Source: CAUYXJ01 sp963577065
GTDB taxonomy: Bacteria; Chloroflexota; Dehalococcoidia; Tepidiformales; Tepidiformaceae
Length of the DNA: 27,375 nt
Direction of reading: 5' to 3'
Assembly: GCA_963577065.1 (NCBI GenBank)
Contig: CAUYXJ010000039.1
Location: 1-27,375, forward strand
Below the pieces are notes generated by a model that saw only the letters and a program-made list of their open reading frames with translations, was not told the origin of the DNA and did not search any database. A program made the position numbers and the translations under genes. This document shows positions 6,532-15,057 of the stretch, one piece after another (position 1 is the stretch's first letter; the number at the start of each line of letters is the position of its first letter).

Positions 6532-8388
6532 CTAGCGCAGGATCTCCGGGTCGGGTGGGGGCTCGGCCAGCTTGGGCATCCGCCGCGCGCGCCGGGCGAG
6601 GCCCTCGAGCCACTCGCCGAAGCGATCGCTCAGGTCTGCGCGGCGCCGCTCCAGCCTCCCCCGCACCCACGAGTGGCTATCGCCCATGCTGCGATAGCGG
6701 GCGTGCCGGCGGTTGAGCCGCCGCGACGGGCGCTGCCGCTGAATGCCGGTCAGCGCGCGCACGATCGATCGCCTCAACAGGAGGGCCGCCTCCTGGTGGT
6801 TCGTGTGCGCGCCGTCCCCCGGTTCCGGCACGACCGCGTCGACGATGCCGAGCTCGAGGCAGTCGTTCGAGGTGAGGCGGAGACGCTCGGCCACCTCGTC
6901 GGCCTGCGAGACCTCGCGATAGAGGCGCATCGCCGCGTCCTCTGGCGAGACTACCTCGTAGACGGCGTTCTCCAGCATCAGCACGCGGTCGGCAACGCCC
7001 ATCGAGACGGCTGCCTCAGAGCTGCCCTCGCCGCTGATCACGGCGAGGGTGGGCACGCGCAGACTCAGCATCGTCTGCGTGCAGCGCGCCAACGCGTGCC
7101 CCAGGCCGGCTTCCTCGGCAGCGAGGTCGGGCTTCGCCCCCGCGGAATCGAGGAGCGTGATCAGCGGCAGCCGGAACTTCGCCGCCAGCTCCATGGCCCG
7201 GCTCGCTTTGCGGAACCCTGCGGGTCCGATGTACCCGGACGAATCGTCATCGTGGGGACGATTCTGGCCGATCAGCATGACCGCCTCCCCTCCGAGCAGA
7301 CCGATGCCCGCGGTGACGGCGGGATCGTCTTCTCCGGAACGGTCGCCGTGGATCTCTACGTAGGTCGTCGTCATCCGGCAGATGAGGTCGGGCGCGGTGG
7401 GGCGGTTCTCGTGCCGCGAGAGCTGGACCTGCCGCCAAGGCTCGAGCTGGGAGTAATCCTCGCGATCGGCCTCCGGACGGCTAATGCGACGGAGCTCGTA
7501 ATTGCTCATGAGGAGGTCGAGCAGGAGCCCCAGCGACGGGCGCAGATCCTCGCGCCGAATGACGGCATCGATGAGGCCGTGCCGAAGATGCGACCCCGAG
7601 GTGTGCGCCCCCTCCGGCAGCTCCTCGCCCGCCCGCTCGCGCAACGCCCTCAGCGCCGAGTAGCCCACGAGGGCATCGGGCTCGGCGACGATGTAGTCGG
7701 CGAGGTTCGCCAGGCCCGCGTAGGCCGACCCGGTCGTGGGGTCGGAGAGAACCGCGATGTGGGGCAGGCCCCGGTCGGCGAGCTTCTGATGAGCGGCCAC
7801 GAGACGGGGAAGCTGCATCAGGGCAATAAGCCCTTCCCGCATTCTCGTCCCCGAGGTCGAGAGCACCGTGATTACGGCGAGCCTGCGGTCGGCGGCGCGC
7901 TCGAAGGCGCGCGCGAGCCGCTCACCGCTGGCAACGCCGATCGATCCGCCCAGGAAGCTGAAATCGAGCGCAGCGATCACCACCTCGCGACCGAAGAGTG
8001 TGCCGGTGCCAGTGAGCGCCGCCTCGGCCAGGCCCGTCCGGCGCTGTGCCTCGATCACCCGGTGGCGATACGAATGGGGCTCGCGGAAGTTGATCGGGTC
8101 GAGAGCGGTCACACTGCGGTCGTTCTCGTGGAAGCTGCCAGGATCGAGGATGCCGGCAACACGCTCCGGGCCGGTGAGATGAAAGTGGTGGCCGCAGGCG
8201 TGACAGACGCGGTAGCGCTCGTACGCGCGGGAACCTTCGAGATCGGCGTCGCACGCCAAGCAACGCGCGGCCGCAGCCTCCTCGGCCTCCTGCCGCTCGC
8301 CGCTTTCGCGACGCCAGAGCGCTCGTACGTTCACAGAACTGAGTGTATCAACTGCCTTCGCGCGAAGCTGGGCCGACCAACACCTCAC
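6532..8388 (-). CDS. accDA: acetyl-CoA carboxylase carboxyltransferase, fused beta-alpha subunits (divergent)
   Basis: A single 618-residue chain joins the AccD (beta) and AccA (alpha) halves, which normally transfer CO2 from carboxybiotin to acetyl-CoA to make malonyl-CoA. The beta half has the AccD zinc ribbon (Cys43, 46, 62, 65), FLGGSIGVASGE and DPTTG. The alpha half (about 320-600) has GxIGLLGGEAVMLIGQ, YIGPAGFRKASRAMELA and DRVLMLENAVY. Several glycine-rich acyl-CoA/oxyanion motifs differ from the usual ones: STSGTRMREG for SGGARMQE, DPTTGSAYAG for DPTTGGVxAS, SAGAKPD for TPGAYPG, and GEGSSEAAVS for GEGGSGGALA. It is therefore a divergent or functionally shifted enzyme. The GTG at 8388 follows AAGGCGAG and overlaps the end of ftsK by 41 bases; a GTG at 8334 is an alternative. 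It is the last gene of the long minus-strand run. Confidence 0.85.
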   Translation of the reverse strand: MRCWSAQLRAKAVDTLSSVNVRALWRRESGERQEAEEAAAARCLACDADLEGSRAYERYRVCHACGHHFHLTGPERVAGILDPGSFHENDRSVTALDPINFREPHSYRHRVIEAQRRTGLAEAALTGTGTLFGREVVIAALDFSFLGGSIGVASGERLARAFERAADRRLAVITVLSTSGTRMREGLIALMQLPRLVAAHQKLADRGLPHIAVLSDPTTGSAYAGLANLADYIVAEPDALVGYSALRALRERAGEELPEGAHTSGSHLRHGLIDAVIRREDLRPSLGLLLDLLMSNYELRRISRPEADREDYSQLEPWRQVQLSRHENRPTAPDLICRMTTTYVEIHGDRSGEDDPAVTAGIGLLGGEAVMLIGQNRPHDDDSSGYIGPAGFRKASRAMELAAKFRLPLITLLDSAGAKPDLAAEEAGLGHALARCTQTMLSLRVPTLAVISGEGSSEAAVSMGVADRVLMLENAVYEVVSPEDAAMRLYREVSQADEVAERLRLTSNDCLELGIVDAVVPEPGDGAHTNHQEAALLLRRSIVRALTGIQRQRPSRRLNRRHARYRSMGDSHSWVRGRLERRRADLSDRFGEWLEGLARRARRMPKLAEPPPDPEILR

Positions 8389-10792
8389 GCGACTCGCCTT
8401 CGCGTCGCGGCCCGACGACGCCCTCGCGCTCGAGCACCGTAATCAGCCGTTCCGCCTTCAGGTAGCCAACGCTCAGGCGACGCTGGAGGAGGGAGGCAGA
8501 GAGGCGACTGTGGCGCGTGGCCAGTTCGCGCGCATCGGCGAGGACGGGATCGTCGTCATCGACGTCGAGATCGTCGCTGCCGTTACGTTCGATCAGCGCC
8601 TCCTCGAGGAGATCGTCCGCCATCTCGGGACGCAGGGCGCCAAAACGCTCGTCGGCCCAGAACTCAACGAGGCGTTCGACCTCAGCGTCGGAAACGTAGA
8701 CCCCTTGGATGCGCTTGGGCTTGCCGGCGTCGGTGGGGAGATAAAGCATGTCGCCGTGCCCGAGGAGCTTCTCCGCGCCGCCCATATCGAGGATCGTGCG
8801 CGAATCCGTCACCGAGGTGACGGAGAACGCGATTCGCGTCGGGAAGTTCGCCTTGATCAGCCCCGTCACGACATCGACCGAGGGCCGCTGCGTCGCCACG
8901 ATCAGATGGATACCCGTGGCTCGCGCGAGCTGAGCAAGCCTGCAGAGGAGCTTTTCGACCTCGAACGGAGCGACCATCATCAGGTCGGCCAGCTCATCGA
9001 TGATGAGCACCCAGTAGGGGAGCTTCTTGAGCACACGCGGGTGGCCGTTGTAGGCATCGAGGTTGCGCACGCCGATGTCCGCGAACTTCTTGTAGCGTGC
9101 CTCCATCTCCGCGACGACCGCCTGCAGCGTGCCGACCACCTTGTCGAGGTCCACGATGACTTCGCTGAAGGCGAGGTGGGGCAGGCGGCTGTAGGTCGTC
9201 AGCTCCACGCGTTTGGGGTCGACCATGATGAAGCGCGCTTCATCTGGGGTGGCGTTCGCGAGGATGCTCGTGATGATTGCGTTGAGGCAGACGCTCTTCC
9301 CGCTTCCAGTCGCGCCCGCGATCAGGAGGTGGGGCATCTTCGCGAGGTCGGCCACCACCGGCTGGCCGGAAACGTTCTTCCCGAGCGCAATCGCGAGCTT
9401 CGAGCGCTTCGCCGAGTCGCGGAAGTGCTTGCTCTCCATCACGCTTCGCAGGGTGACGAGTGAGGCAGTTTCGTTCGGCACCTCGATCCCGACAATCGCA
9501 CGCCCCGGGACGGGCGCCTCGATTCGCAGGCTGGGCGCGGCGAGGGCGAGGGCGAGGTCGCTCTGGAGCGCGGTGATCTTGTTGACCCGCACACGCGTGC
9601 GCGCCGTCTCCACGCGCTCCGTGCTCTGGCGGCCCTCGGGCCCGATCAGGGTCTTGCCCGCAGTGTCCTTCAGGAGCACGTCTTTGTAGCGCACGTCCCA
9701 GCCCGGTTCGACGCCGAATTGCGTCACCGTCGGGCCTTCGTTGATTTCGACGACAGCGGCGTCGACGCCGAAGCTCGAGAGCGTATCGACGATCAGCTGC
9801 GCGCGGGCGGCGTTGTCATGTTTGCGATCGGCGCTGGGCTTCGGTTCCTGGAACAGCTCAATCGACGGCATCTGCCAGCCGCTCTTCTCGTTCAGCGCGA
9901 GCTGGCGCGGCTGCTCCTCACCGGCTGGAGCCTCGTCGTCCGCATCCTCGGCGGCGAGCGGTTCGTCCTCGAGCGCTTCATCGTCGTCCCCGTCCGGCTC
10001 GGCGGGCGCGGGGGCGAACGCGACCGCGGCACCGACGCTCACCGTGGAGAGGGGCGACCCTGGGTCGAGCTGGGGGTGGAAGAGGACGGGCGGCTCTTCG
10101 AAGCTAGCGCCGCCCGCGAAACGTAAGTTGCCGCCCCCAATCACAAGCTCGCGGTCGTCGCGAGCGCGCCGGCCGGGCTGCTGGACGGTGAAAACGAGCG
10201 CCCGCCTCAAGGCCGACAGCGTCCGGTGTGGCCAGCGCTCCGCCCAAACGTACGCGAGCGCCCGGGGGGCGTGATGCAGGAAAGCGCGCGAGGCGCGAGG
10301 CGCGAGCAGAGCGAGCGCGAGGATGATCGAAGCGAGCCAGAGGAGAACGCCGAAGAAGCTGCTGACGAAGGCGTTGCCGATGTCGCCACCGAGCGTGACC
10401 TCACGGAACTGGACATCACCCACGGTCCAGTCCGCCTCGTTCAGCCCAAGGGCACCCCAAGCGAAGAGCGCGAGCGCCGCGTAGCCAACTGCGCGACGCC
10501 CGAAACGGACGGGTTGCTCGTGGCTGCGCCGGCTGATGGCAATGCCAACGCCAACGAGACCGGTTGCGATGATGAAGAGGCCCAGTCCGAACGTCTCGAG
10601 GAGCCAGTCCTGGGTATCGCCCGCGATCGTGCTGACATCCACGATCCACGGCAACGAGGCGATCACGATCGCTACGAGCGAAAGGCCGATCACCTCAGCC
10701 CGGAGGAACGGAGAATCAGCGAACGGAAGCCGTTTGCGCAGGGTGCGCTTGGAACGCCCGGGACGAGACCGGGCTCGCGAACGAGCCGCCAT
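8348..10792 (-). CDS. ftsK: DNA translocase FtsK/SpoIIIE
   Basis: The 814-residue protein begins with a basic segment and four transmembrane helices (within about residues 30-165). An acidic, low-complexity linker rich in Asp/Glu/Ala follows, then the RecA-like motor with Walker A GATGSGKS (about residue 492) and Walker B LIIDELADLMM (about 597). A C-terminal winged-helix gamma domain (about the last 70 residues: SRLSASLLQRRLSVGYLKAERLI) reads KOPS-type polarity sequences in known homologues. It pumps chromosome DNA at the division septum and helps resolve termini. The ATG at 10792 is preferred, with AGGAG ten bases upstream. A longer open frame reaching into the RNase J gene lacks FtsK features. 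It ends inside the start region of accDA, implying co-translation. Confidence 0.95.
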   Translation of the reverse strand: MAARSRARSRPGRSKRTLRKRLPFADSPFLRAEVIGLSLVAIVIASLPWIVDVSTIAGDTQDWLLETFGLGLFIIATGLVGVGIAISRRSHEQPVRFGRRAVGYAALALFAWGALGLNEADWTVGDVQFREVTLGGDIGNAFVSSFFGVLLWLASIILALALLAPRASRAFLHHAPRALAYVWAERWPHRTLSALRRALVFTVQQPGRRARDDRELVIGGGNLRFAGGASFEEPPVLFHPQLDPGSPLSTVSVGAAVAFAPAPAEPDGDDDEALEDEPLAAEDADDEAPAGEEQPRQLALNEKSGWQMPSIELFQEPKPSADRKHDNAARAQLIVDTLSSFGVDAAVVEINEGPTVTQFGVEPGWDVRYKDVLLKDTAGKTLIGPEGRQSTERVETARTRVRVNKITALQSDLALALAAPSLRIEAPVPGRAIVGIEVPNETASLVTLRSVMESKHFRDSAKRSKLAIALGKNVSGQPVVADLAKMPHLLIAGATGSGKSVCLNAIITSILANATPDEARFIMVDPKRVELTTYSRLPHLAFSEVIVDLDKVVGTLQAVVAEMEARYKKFADIGVRNLDAYNGHPRVLKKLPYWVLIIDELADLMMVAPFEVEKLLCRLAQLARATGIHLIVATQRPSVDVVTGLIKANFPTRIAFSVTSVTDSRTILDMGGAEKLLGHGDMLYLPTDAGKPKRIQGVYVSDAEVERLVEFWADERFGALRPEMADDLLEEALIERNGSDDLDVDDDDPVLADARELATRHSRLSASLLQRRLSVGYLKAERLITVLEREGVVGPRREGESREVLVGPASREGS

Positions 10793-10856
10793 ACAGACGA
10801 CACTCCTGAGGCCGAACGAACTCCCCGCCTGCGCTACCCCGGTTCGAGCCCCTCGA

Positions 10857-12509
10857 CTAAACCTCGACCGTAACGGGCAACACCATCGGCCTTCGCCGCG
10901 TTTCATCGTACAAGAACTTGCCCAAAGCGTCCTTGAGGCGCGCGTTGACCTCGCCGATCGGAGCCTCGGGCTCGCGCCCTTCGAGCGCCTCTTCGGCGAC
11001 GCGGGCCGCGCGCTCGAGCAGTGCCGCGTTCTCCTCGATATCGACGAAGCCGCGCGAGAGCACGTCCGCGGGGCGGGTGATCTGGCCCGTCTGCTTGTCC
11101 ACCGCCACCATCACGACTACGACGCCGTCGGTGGAGAGGTGGGCGCGATCGCGCAGGATGTACTCGTCGACGTCGCCAATACTGAGGCCATCGATATAGA
11201 CGTAGGCCGCGTCGACGCGACCCGCTTGGCGCGCGTCTTCCTCGTCGATTTCCAGGACATCGCCGTCGGTCAAGACGAAGGCGTTGCCCTTGGGCACACC
11301 GACCGATTCGGCCAGGCGTGCGTGGGCCACGAGGTGGCGGTATTCACCGTGGACGGGGACGAAGTACTCGGGCTGGAGGAGGCTCTGGACGATCTTGAGC
11401 TCGTCCTGGCTTGCGTGCCCGCGTACGTGCACGTTTTCGATGCGGTTGTAGAGGACGTGCGCACCCTGGCGGAAGAGGTTGTTCACGTTGTTGAAGACGT
11501 TTTGCTCGTTGCCCGGGATGGGCGTCGCCGAGAGCACCACGGTATCGCCTGGGGCGATGCTCACGTGGCGGTGGCTACCGTTCGCCATGCGCGTGAGCGC
11601 ACTCGTGGGCTCGCCCTGGCTGCCGGTCGTGATGATCGTAAGCCGCTCCGAGGGCGTCTTCTTCATCTCCTCGACCCCAAGGATCGTGCCGTCCGGCGCG
11701 TTGAGGTAGCCGAGCTGGCGGGCCATTGCCACGTTATCGATCATCGATCGGCCCGTCACGAACACCTTGCGACCCGTAAACACGGCCGCGTCGACGACCT
11801 GCTGGGCGCGGGAAATGAGCGAGGCGAAGGTCGCGACGATGACGCGGCCCTCGGCGTTGACCATGATGTTGCGCAAGGACTCACCGACGAGCTGCTCGCT
11901 GGGGGTGTGACCCTCGACTTCGGCGTAGGTGGAGTCCGCGAGCAGGAGCAGGCAGCCCTCGCCCCCGATCTGGCCGAGACGCGTGAGGTCGGTGTGCTGG
12001 TCCATGACCGGGGTGTGGTCGATCTTGAAGTCGCCCGTGTGCACGACGGTGCCCAGCGGAGTGCGAATGATCAGTCCGCAGGCGTCGGGGATGCTGTGGG
12101 CGACGGAGAAGAACTCGACCTCGAAGGCGCCTTCCTTGATGACGTCCCCAGGTTTCACTTCCTTCAGCGGCTCCAGCGAGAGTTTGTGCTCCTTCAGCTT
12201 CACGCGGACGAGGCCCTGGGTCAGACGCGTGCCGTAGACGGGGACGTTGAACTCCTTGAAGAAGTAGGGCAGCGCCCCCACGTGGTCTTCGTGCCCGTGG
12301 GTGAGGAAGACGGCGCGAAGCTTGTCGACGTTCGCACGAAGGTAGGAAAAGTCGGGAATTACGAGGTCGACGCCCAGCATCTCCTCTTTGGGGAAGAGGA
12401 GACCGACATCGACGACGATGATGTCGTCGCCGTACTCGAGCAGCATCATGTTGCGGCCGATTTCGCCGAGGCCGCCCATCGGGATAACGCGCAGTGGGGG
12501 ATTAGGCAT
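10857..12509 (-). CDS. rnj: ribonuclease J
   Basis: The 550-residue protein is a metallo-beta-lactamase/beta-CASP RNase. MGGLGEIGRNM (11-21) and the metal site HGHEDHVGA (His71, His73, Asp75, His76) are diagnostic. So are HTGDFKIDHTPV, the beta-CASP segment (TGRSMIDNV, ATIITTGSQGEP) and the late PVHGEYRHL box. RNase J degrades and matures RNA with 5'-to-3' exo and endo activity and is the main decay enzyme in bacteria without RNase E. The length matches the family (about 550-560). The ATG is at 12509, five bases after the udg stop. I cannot tell J1 from J2, and only one copy is in this window. Confidence 0.96.
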   Translation of the reverse strand: MPNPPLRVIPMGGLGEIGRNMMLLEYGDDIIVVDVGLLFPKEEMLGVDLVIPDFSYLRANVDKLRAVFLTHGHEDHVGALPYFFKEFNVPVYGTRLTQGLVRVKLKEHKLSLEPLKEVKPGDVIKEGAFEVEFFSVAHSIPDACGLIIRTPLGTVVHTGDFKIDHTPVMDQHTDLTRLGQIGGEGCLLLLADSTYAEVEGHTPSEQLVGESLRNIMVNAEGRVIVATFASLISRAQQVVDAAVFTGRKVFVTGRSMIDNVAMARQLGYLNAPDGTILGVEEMKKTPSERLTIITTGSQGEPTSALTRMANGSHRHVSIAPGDTVVLSATPIPGNEQNVFNNVNNLFRQGAHVLYNRIENVHVRGHASQDELKIVQSLLQPEYFVPVHGEYRHLVAHARLAESVGVPKGNAFVLTDGDVLEIDEEDARQAGRVDAAYVYIDGLSIGDVDEYILRDRAHLSTDGVVVVMVAVDKQTGQITRPADVLSRGFVDIEENAALLERAARVAEEALEGREPEAPIGEVNARLKDALGKFLYDETRRRPMVLPVTVEV

Positions 12510-12514
12510 TCGTA

Positions 12515-13144
12515 CTAATCGAACAGCCGCATCTGCTTCGTTGGCGCCTGCTCTGGGGGGGCGGGCGCGGAGCTGGTACGAGCCGCTCGAGCGCGCTCGA
12601 GGAGGCCGGGGAGCGTCCGGAAGTCGTCGAGGATCGTGTCCCGAAGGCGCTGTTGGTGGAGTGCTGCGGCCGGATGGTACATCGGCACTAGGATACGACC
12701 GTTCGCCTCGCGCGGCTCGCCGTGGATGCGCGAGATCGCCTGATTGGGGAAGAAGCGCGACATCGAGAAGCGCCCGAGCGTGACGATCAGAAGCGGGTCG
12801 AGCAGCCGGATCTGGGCGCTGAGGTAGTCATCACACGCTTCGATCTCGGTCGGCAGCGGATCGCGATTGCCAGGCGGGCGGCACTTGAGCACGTTCCCGA
12901 TGAACACCTCCGAGCGGCTCAGACCGGCGGCCGCGAGCAGCTCCTCCAGGAACGCGCCCGCCTGCCCGACGAACGGACGGCCCTGCCGGTCCTCGTTCAC
13001 GCCGGGCGCCTCGCCGATGAACATGACCTCCGCATCGAGGGGGCCCTCGCCGGGAACGGCGAGTGTGCGTTTCTCGGCGAGGGCACAGCGCTGGCAGCCG
13101 CGAATCTGCGTGTTCAGGGTTTCGATTTCGTCGGCAACGGTCAC
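12515..13144 (-). CDS. udg: family 4 (Fe-S) uracil-DNA glycosylase
   Basis: The 209-residue protein has the family 4 UDG signature. Four cysteines place a 4Fe-4S cluster (Cys17, Cys20, Cys88, Cys104). Motif 1 is GEAPGVNEDRQGRPFVGQAG (44-63), FIGNVLKCRPPGNRDP follows, and the late motif is MYHPAA. It removes uracil arising from cytosine deamination. A Pro/Ala-rich tail ends in KQMRLFD, which resembles a QxxLF-type sliding-clamp-binding peptide; this is inference, but QMRLF fits well. It starts at a GTG whose GTGA overlaps the tatC stop codon, so the two are translationally coupled. Confidence 0.95.
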   Translation of the reverse strand: MTVADEIETLNTQIRGCQRCALAEKRTLAVPGEGPLDAEVMFIGEAPGVNEDRQGRPFVGQAGAFLEELLAAAGLSRSEVFIGNVLKCRPPGNRDPLPTEIEACDDYLSAQIRLLDPLLIVTLGRFSMSRFFPNQAISRIHGEPREANGRILVPMYHPAAALHQQRLRDTILDDFRTLPGLLERARAARTSSAPAPPEQAPTKQMRLFD

Positions 13145-14235
13145 CCTGGGGTACCCCCGGCGCGGGGTGTGTAGAGCAGCCAGGCAAAGAGGACGCCGAT
13201 GAAGTACAGGCCCAGGAGGGGCACGGCCACGAACGATTGCGTGAGGGGGTCGGGAGTGGGGGTGGCGATCGCCGCGATCACGAAGACGAGCACGATCGCA
13301 TAGCGCCAGAAGTGAAGCAGCTGCCCCGCGCTCACGAGCCCGATCCGCGCGAGCAGCGCGAGCACCATGGGTAGCTGATAGGCGATCCCGATCCAGAGAA
13401 TGATGCGCGTGACGAAGCTGATGTACTCGTTGATGCCGATCACGTTCTCGACATTCTCCGACGCGACTCCCAGCAGGAAGCCGAGTGCGCGTTCGAGAAC
13501 CACGAAATAGGCGAAGGCCATCCCCCCGACGAGGAACATGAGACAGCCGAGCACGCCCGCCAAGAGAATCTTGCGCTCGCCGGATGTGAGCCCGGGCACG
13601 ATGAAGGCGAGGGTTTGGTAGATCAGGACCGGCATCGCGATGAGGATGCCGCCGTAGATCGATACCTTAAAGATGGCGGAGATCCGGTCCGTGGGTGAGA
13701 ACGAAGCGAGGCGGAAGTTGTCCTCGCTCTTCGATCCGAGCACCTCGACGGCGTCCTCGACGGTCGTGATCTTGTTGATGTCGTCGAGGTCGATGGGCAG
13801 GATGAATCCGCCCGTCGCCTCCCGCGCGAAGGTATTGAGCAGCGAGTCCAGCTCGAACGCGTCCAGCCCAAGGTCGTCGCGGAACGAAGTTTCGGGCGTG
13901 ATCGTCTCCGGGTCGACCGCCACCAGCTCGCCGGTTACCGGGTCGGCGAGCTCGACCTGCGAGACGATCACCTCTCGGGCGGTGTCGAAGTTGAAGTCGA
14001 TGCGCTGGCGCGCAGGCTCCAACAGGATCTCGAACGTGTTCGGCAGGGACGAGGGCGGATCCCAGGTGAAGAACAGCACCACGATAACGCCCACAATCAG
14101 GGCCAGAGCCGAGACGATGAAGCGGTTCCGGAGCTCAACGAGGTGCTCCATGATCGTCAGATCGGAGCGTGCGTACTCCTCGGGAGCGCCCTCAGGCAGC
14201 TCTTCCGGATTGACGACGGATGTCTCAACGGCCAT
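13141..14235 (-). CDS. tatC: Sec-independent translocase TatC with ACP-like insertion in first external loop
   Basis: The 364-residue protein carries the TatC hallmarks: a cytoplasmic N-terminus with HLVELRNRF (31-39), TM1 at about 40-57, and FSPTDRISAIFKVSIYGGILIAMPVLIYQ. PGLTSGERK and the ATPTPDPLTQ box before the last helices complete them. TatC is the receptor for twin-arginine signal peptides. The family is usually about 240-260 residues; the roughly 110 extra residues lie mainly in the first extracytoplasmic loop, between about 80 and 172. Residues 83-167 of that insertion match an acyl carrier protein, without the phosphopantetheine serine. The rest looks like a normal TatC with all motifs present and no frameshift. 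It lies five bases downstream of tatB and overlaps udg by four bases. Confidence 0.93.
   Translation of the reverse strand: MAVETSVVNPEELPEGAPEEYARSDLTIMEHLVELRNRFIVSALALIVGVIVVLFFTWDPPSSLPNTFEILLEPARQRIDFNFDTAREVIVSQVELADPVTGELVAVDPETITPETSFRDDLGLDAFELDSLLNTFAREATGGFILPIDLDDINKITTVEDAVEVLGSKSEDNFRLASFSPTDRISAIFKVSIYGGILIAMPVLIYQTLAFIVPGLTSGERKILLAGVLGCLMFLVGGMAFAYFVVLERALGFLLGVASENVENVIGINEYISFVTRIILWIGIAYQLPMVLALLARIGLVSAGQLLHFWRYAIVLVFVIAAIATPTPDPLTQSFVAVPLLGLYFIGVLFAWLLYTPRAGGTPG
13735..13989 (-). other. ACP-fold-like inserted domain within TatC (residues 83-167)
   Basis: TatC residues 117-166 align without gaps to residues 28-77 of the AcpP encoded at 14782-15042, with 21 of 50 identical by hand count. 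Shared landmarks are SFxDDL, the Asp before the prosthetic-group site, and an IxTVxDAVxxL end. Upstream, the F-x3-R-x3-V-x-Q helix-I pattern and a VDxxxIxPxxSF segment also match, with an 11-residue extension in between. Both proteins have four more residues between helices II and III than E. coli AcpP (recalled), so the insertion probably derives from this lineage's own ACP. The residue matching AcpP Ser37 is Ala126, so it cannot be phosphopantetheinylated there. Confidence 0.75.
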
Positions 14236-14240
14236 CGGCG

Positions 14241-14741
14241 CTAGAAGACGAGCGGTTTCTCAGCGGGTGTGGCCTCGGGCTCCGGTTCTGGGGTGGAGGC
14301 AGGCTCCTGGCTGCCGTCCGCGCTGAGCCGGTCCAGGTGTGCGGGCCCAGGGGTACCCTTCGGGGCGGCGGCGCCGTTCGCGTCGAGCTGAGCGGGAACG
14401 GTCTTCAGCTCCTCGAACTCCTCGGCCACGGGCGCCGTCGCGTCGCGCGCCTCGTTGCCCGCCTGTGCCACTTCGCTCTGCACGGCTTTGAAATCTTCCT
14501 CGACCTCGCGCATGGAGCCCTGAACCTCGCCCACGTCGGACTTCAGCGCTTCCATCTCCTCGTTGAGGTACCCGAACTCCTCGCTGAACTCGTCACGGAC
14601 GACACGGGCGTAGCCCTGCAGCGTCTTCACGGCGCGACCGAGGTGGTAGGCCATCTCGGGCATGCGCTTCGGCCCCACCACGATCACGAGGAGCGCGAAG
14701 ACGAGCAGCAACTCCTGGTAACCAACGCCCAGGATCTCCAC
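14241..14741 (-). CDS. tatB: Sec-independent translocase TatB/TatA-type subunit
   Basis: The 166-residue protein has a short N-terminal transmembrane helix (about residues 8-23), then the hinge and amphipathic helix typical of TatA/TatB (VVGPKRMPEMAYHLGRAV). A long charged helical region follows, then a Pro/Glu/Ala-rich tail. The Glu at position 10 in the membrane helix and the length suggest TatB rather than TatA (about 60-90 residues). TatB sits with TatC in the receptor complex. No separate tatA is in the window. The GTG start at 14741 has GGAG eight bases upstream. The stop is five bases before tatC. Confidence 0.88.
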   Translation of the reverse strand: MEILGVGYQELLLVFALLVIVVGPKRMPEMAYHLGRAVKTLQGYARVVRDEFSEEFGYLNEEMEALKSDVGEVQGSMREVEEDFKAVQSEVAQAGNEARDATAPVAEEFEELKTVPAQLDANGAAAPKGTPGPAHLDRLSADGSQEPASTPEPEPEATPAEKPLVF

Positions 14742-14781
14742 GACTCACGCTCCAGCAACGGCGCCGGAAGGGAGGGTGATC

Positions 14782-15042
14782 TTAGTCGCCATCCTCGACG
14801 CCGTGGTCTTTCAGGTAGTCTACCGCGTCCTGCACGGTGACGATCTTTTCGGCATCTTCATCGCTGATCTCGAGCTGGACGTTCCCGGAGAACTCCTCTT
14901 CGAGCGACATGATCAGCTCGACGAGGTCCAGGGAGTCGGCGTTGAGATCGTCAACGAAGGAGGCGGCGGGAGCGATGTCGCTCTCGTCGACGCCAAGCTG
15001 TTCGACCACGATTGCGCGAACGCGCTCAAAAGTAGAGGGCAA
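14782..15042 (-). CDS. acpP: acyl carrier protein
   Basis: The 86-residue acidic protein has the ACP signature DDLNADSLDLVEL, with Ser37 as the 4'-phosphopantetheine attachment site. It ends with EKIVTVQDAVDYL, as in ordinary AcpP. It carries growing acyl chains in type II fatty-acid synthesis and sits among fabD, fabG and accDA. The segment between helices II and III (SGNVQLEI) is four residues longer than in E. coli. The start is TTG at 15042, supported by AGGAG six bases upstream; no ATG or GTG fits as well. It lies 15 bases after nusB and 40 bases before tatB. Confidence 0.96.
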   Translation of the reverse strand: MPSTFERVRAIVVEQLGVDESDIAPAASFVDDLNADSLDLVELIMSLEEEFSGNVQLEISDEDAEKIVTVQDAVDYLKDHGVEDGD

Positions 15043-15057
15043 CGGGGTCTCCTGGGG

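Noticed and set aside
6673..8442. 589-codon plus-strand open frame
   Set aside because: It is the antisense of accDA; length is explained by high GC content and its composition is not protein-like.
10836..10860. GGTTCGAGCCCC suggesting a tRNA T arm
   Set aside because: The flanking bases do not pair into a T stem and no cloverleaf can be drawn; it lies in the RNase J/ftsK gap.
10536..12518. 660-codon plus-strand open frame
   Set aside because: It is antisense to ftsK and the RNase J gene, both of which have full family motifs.
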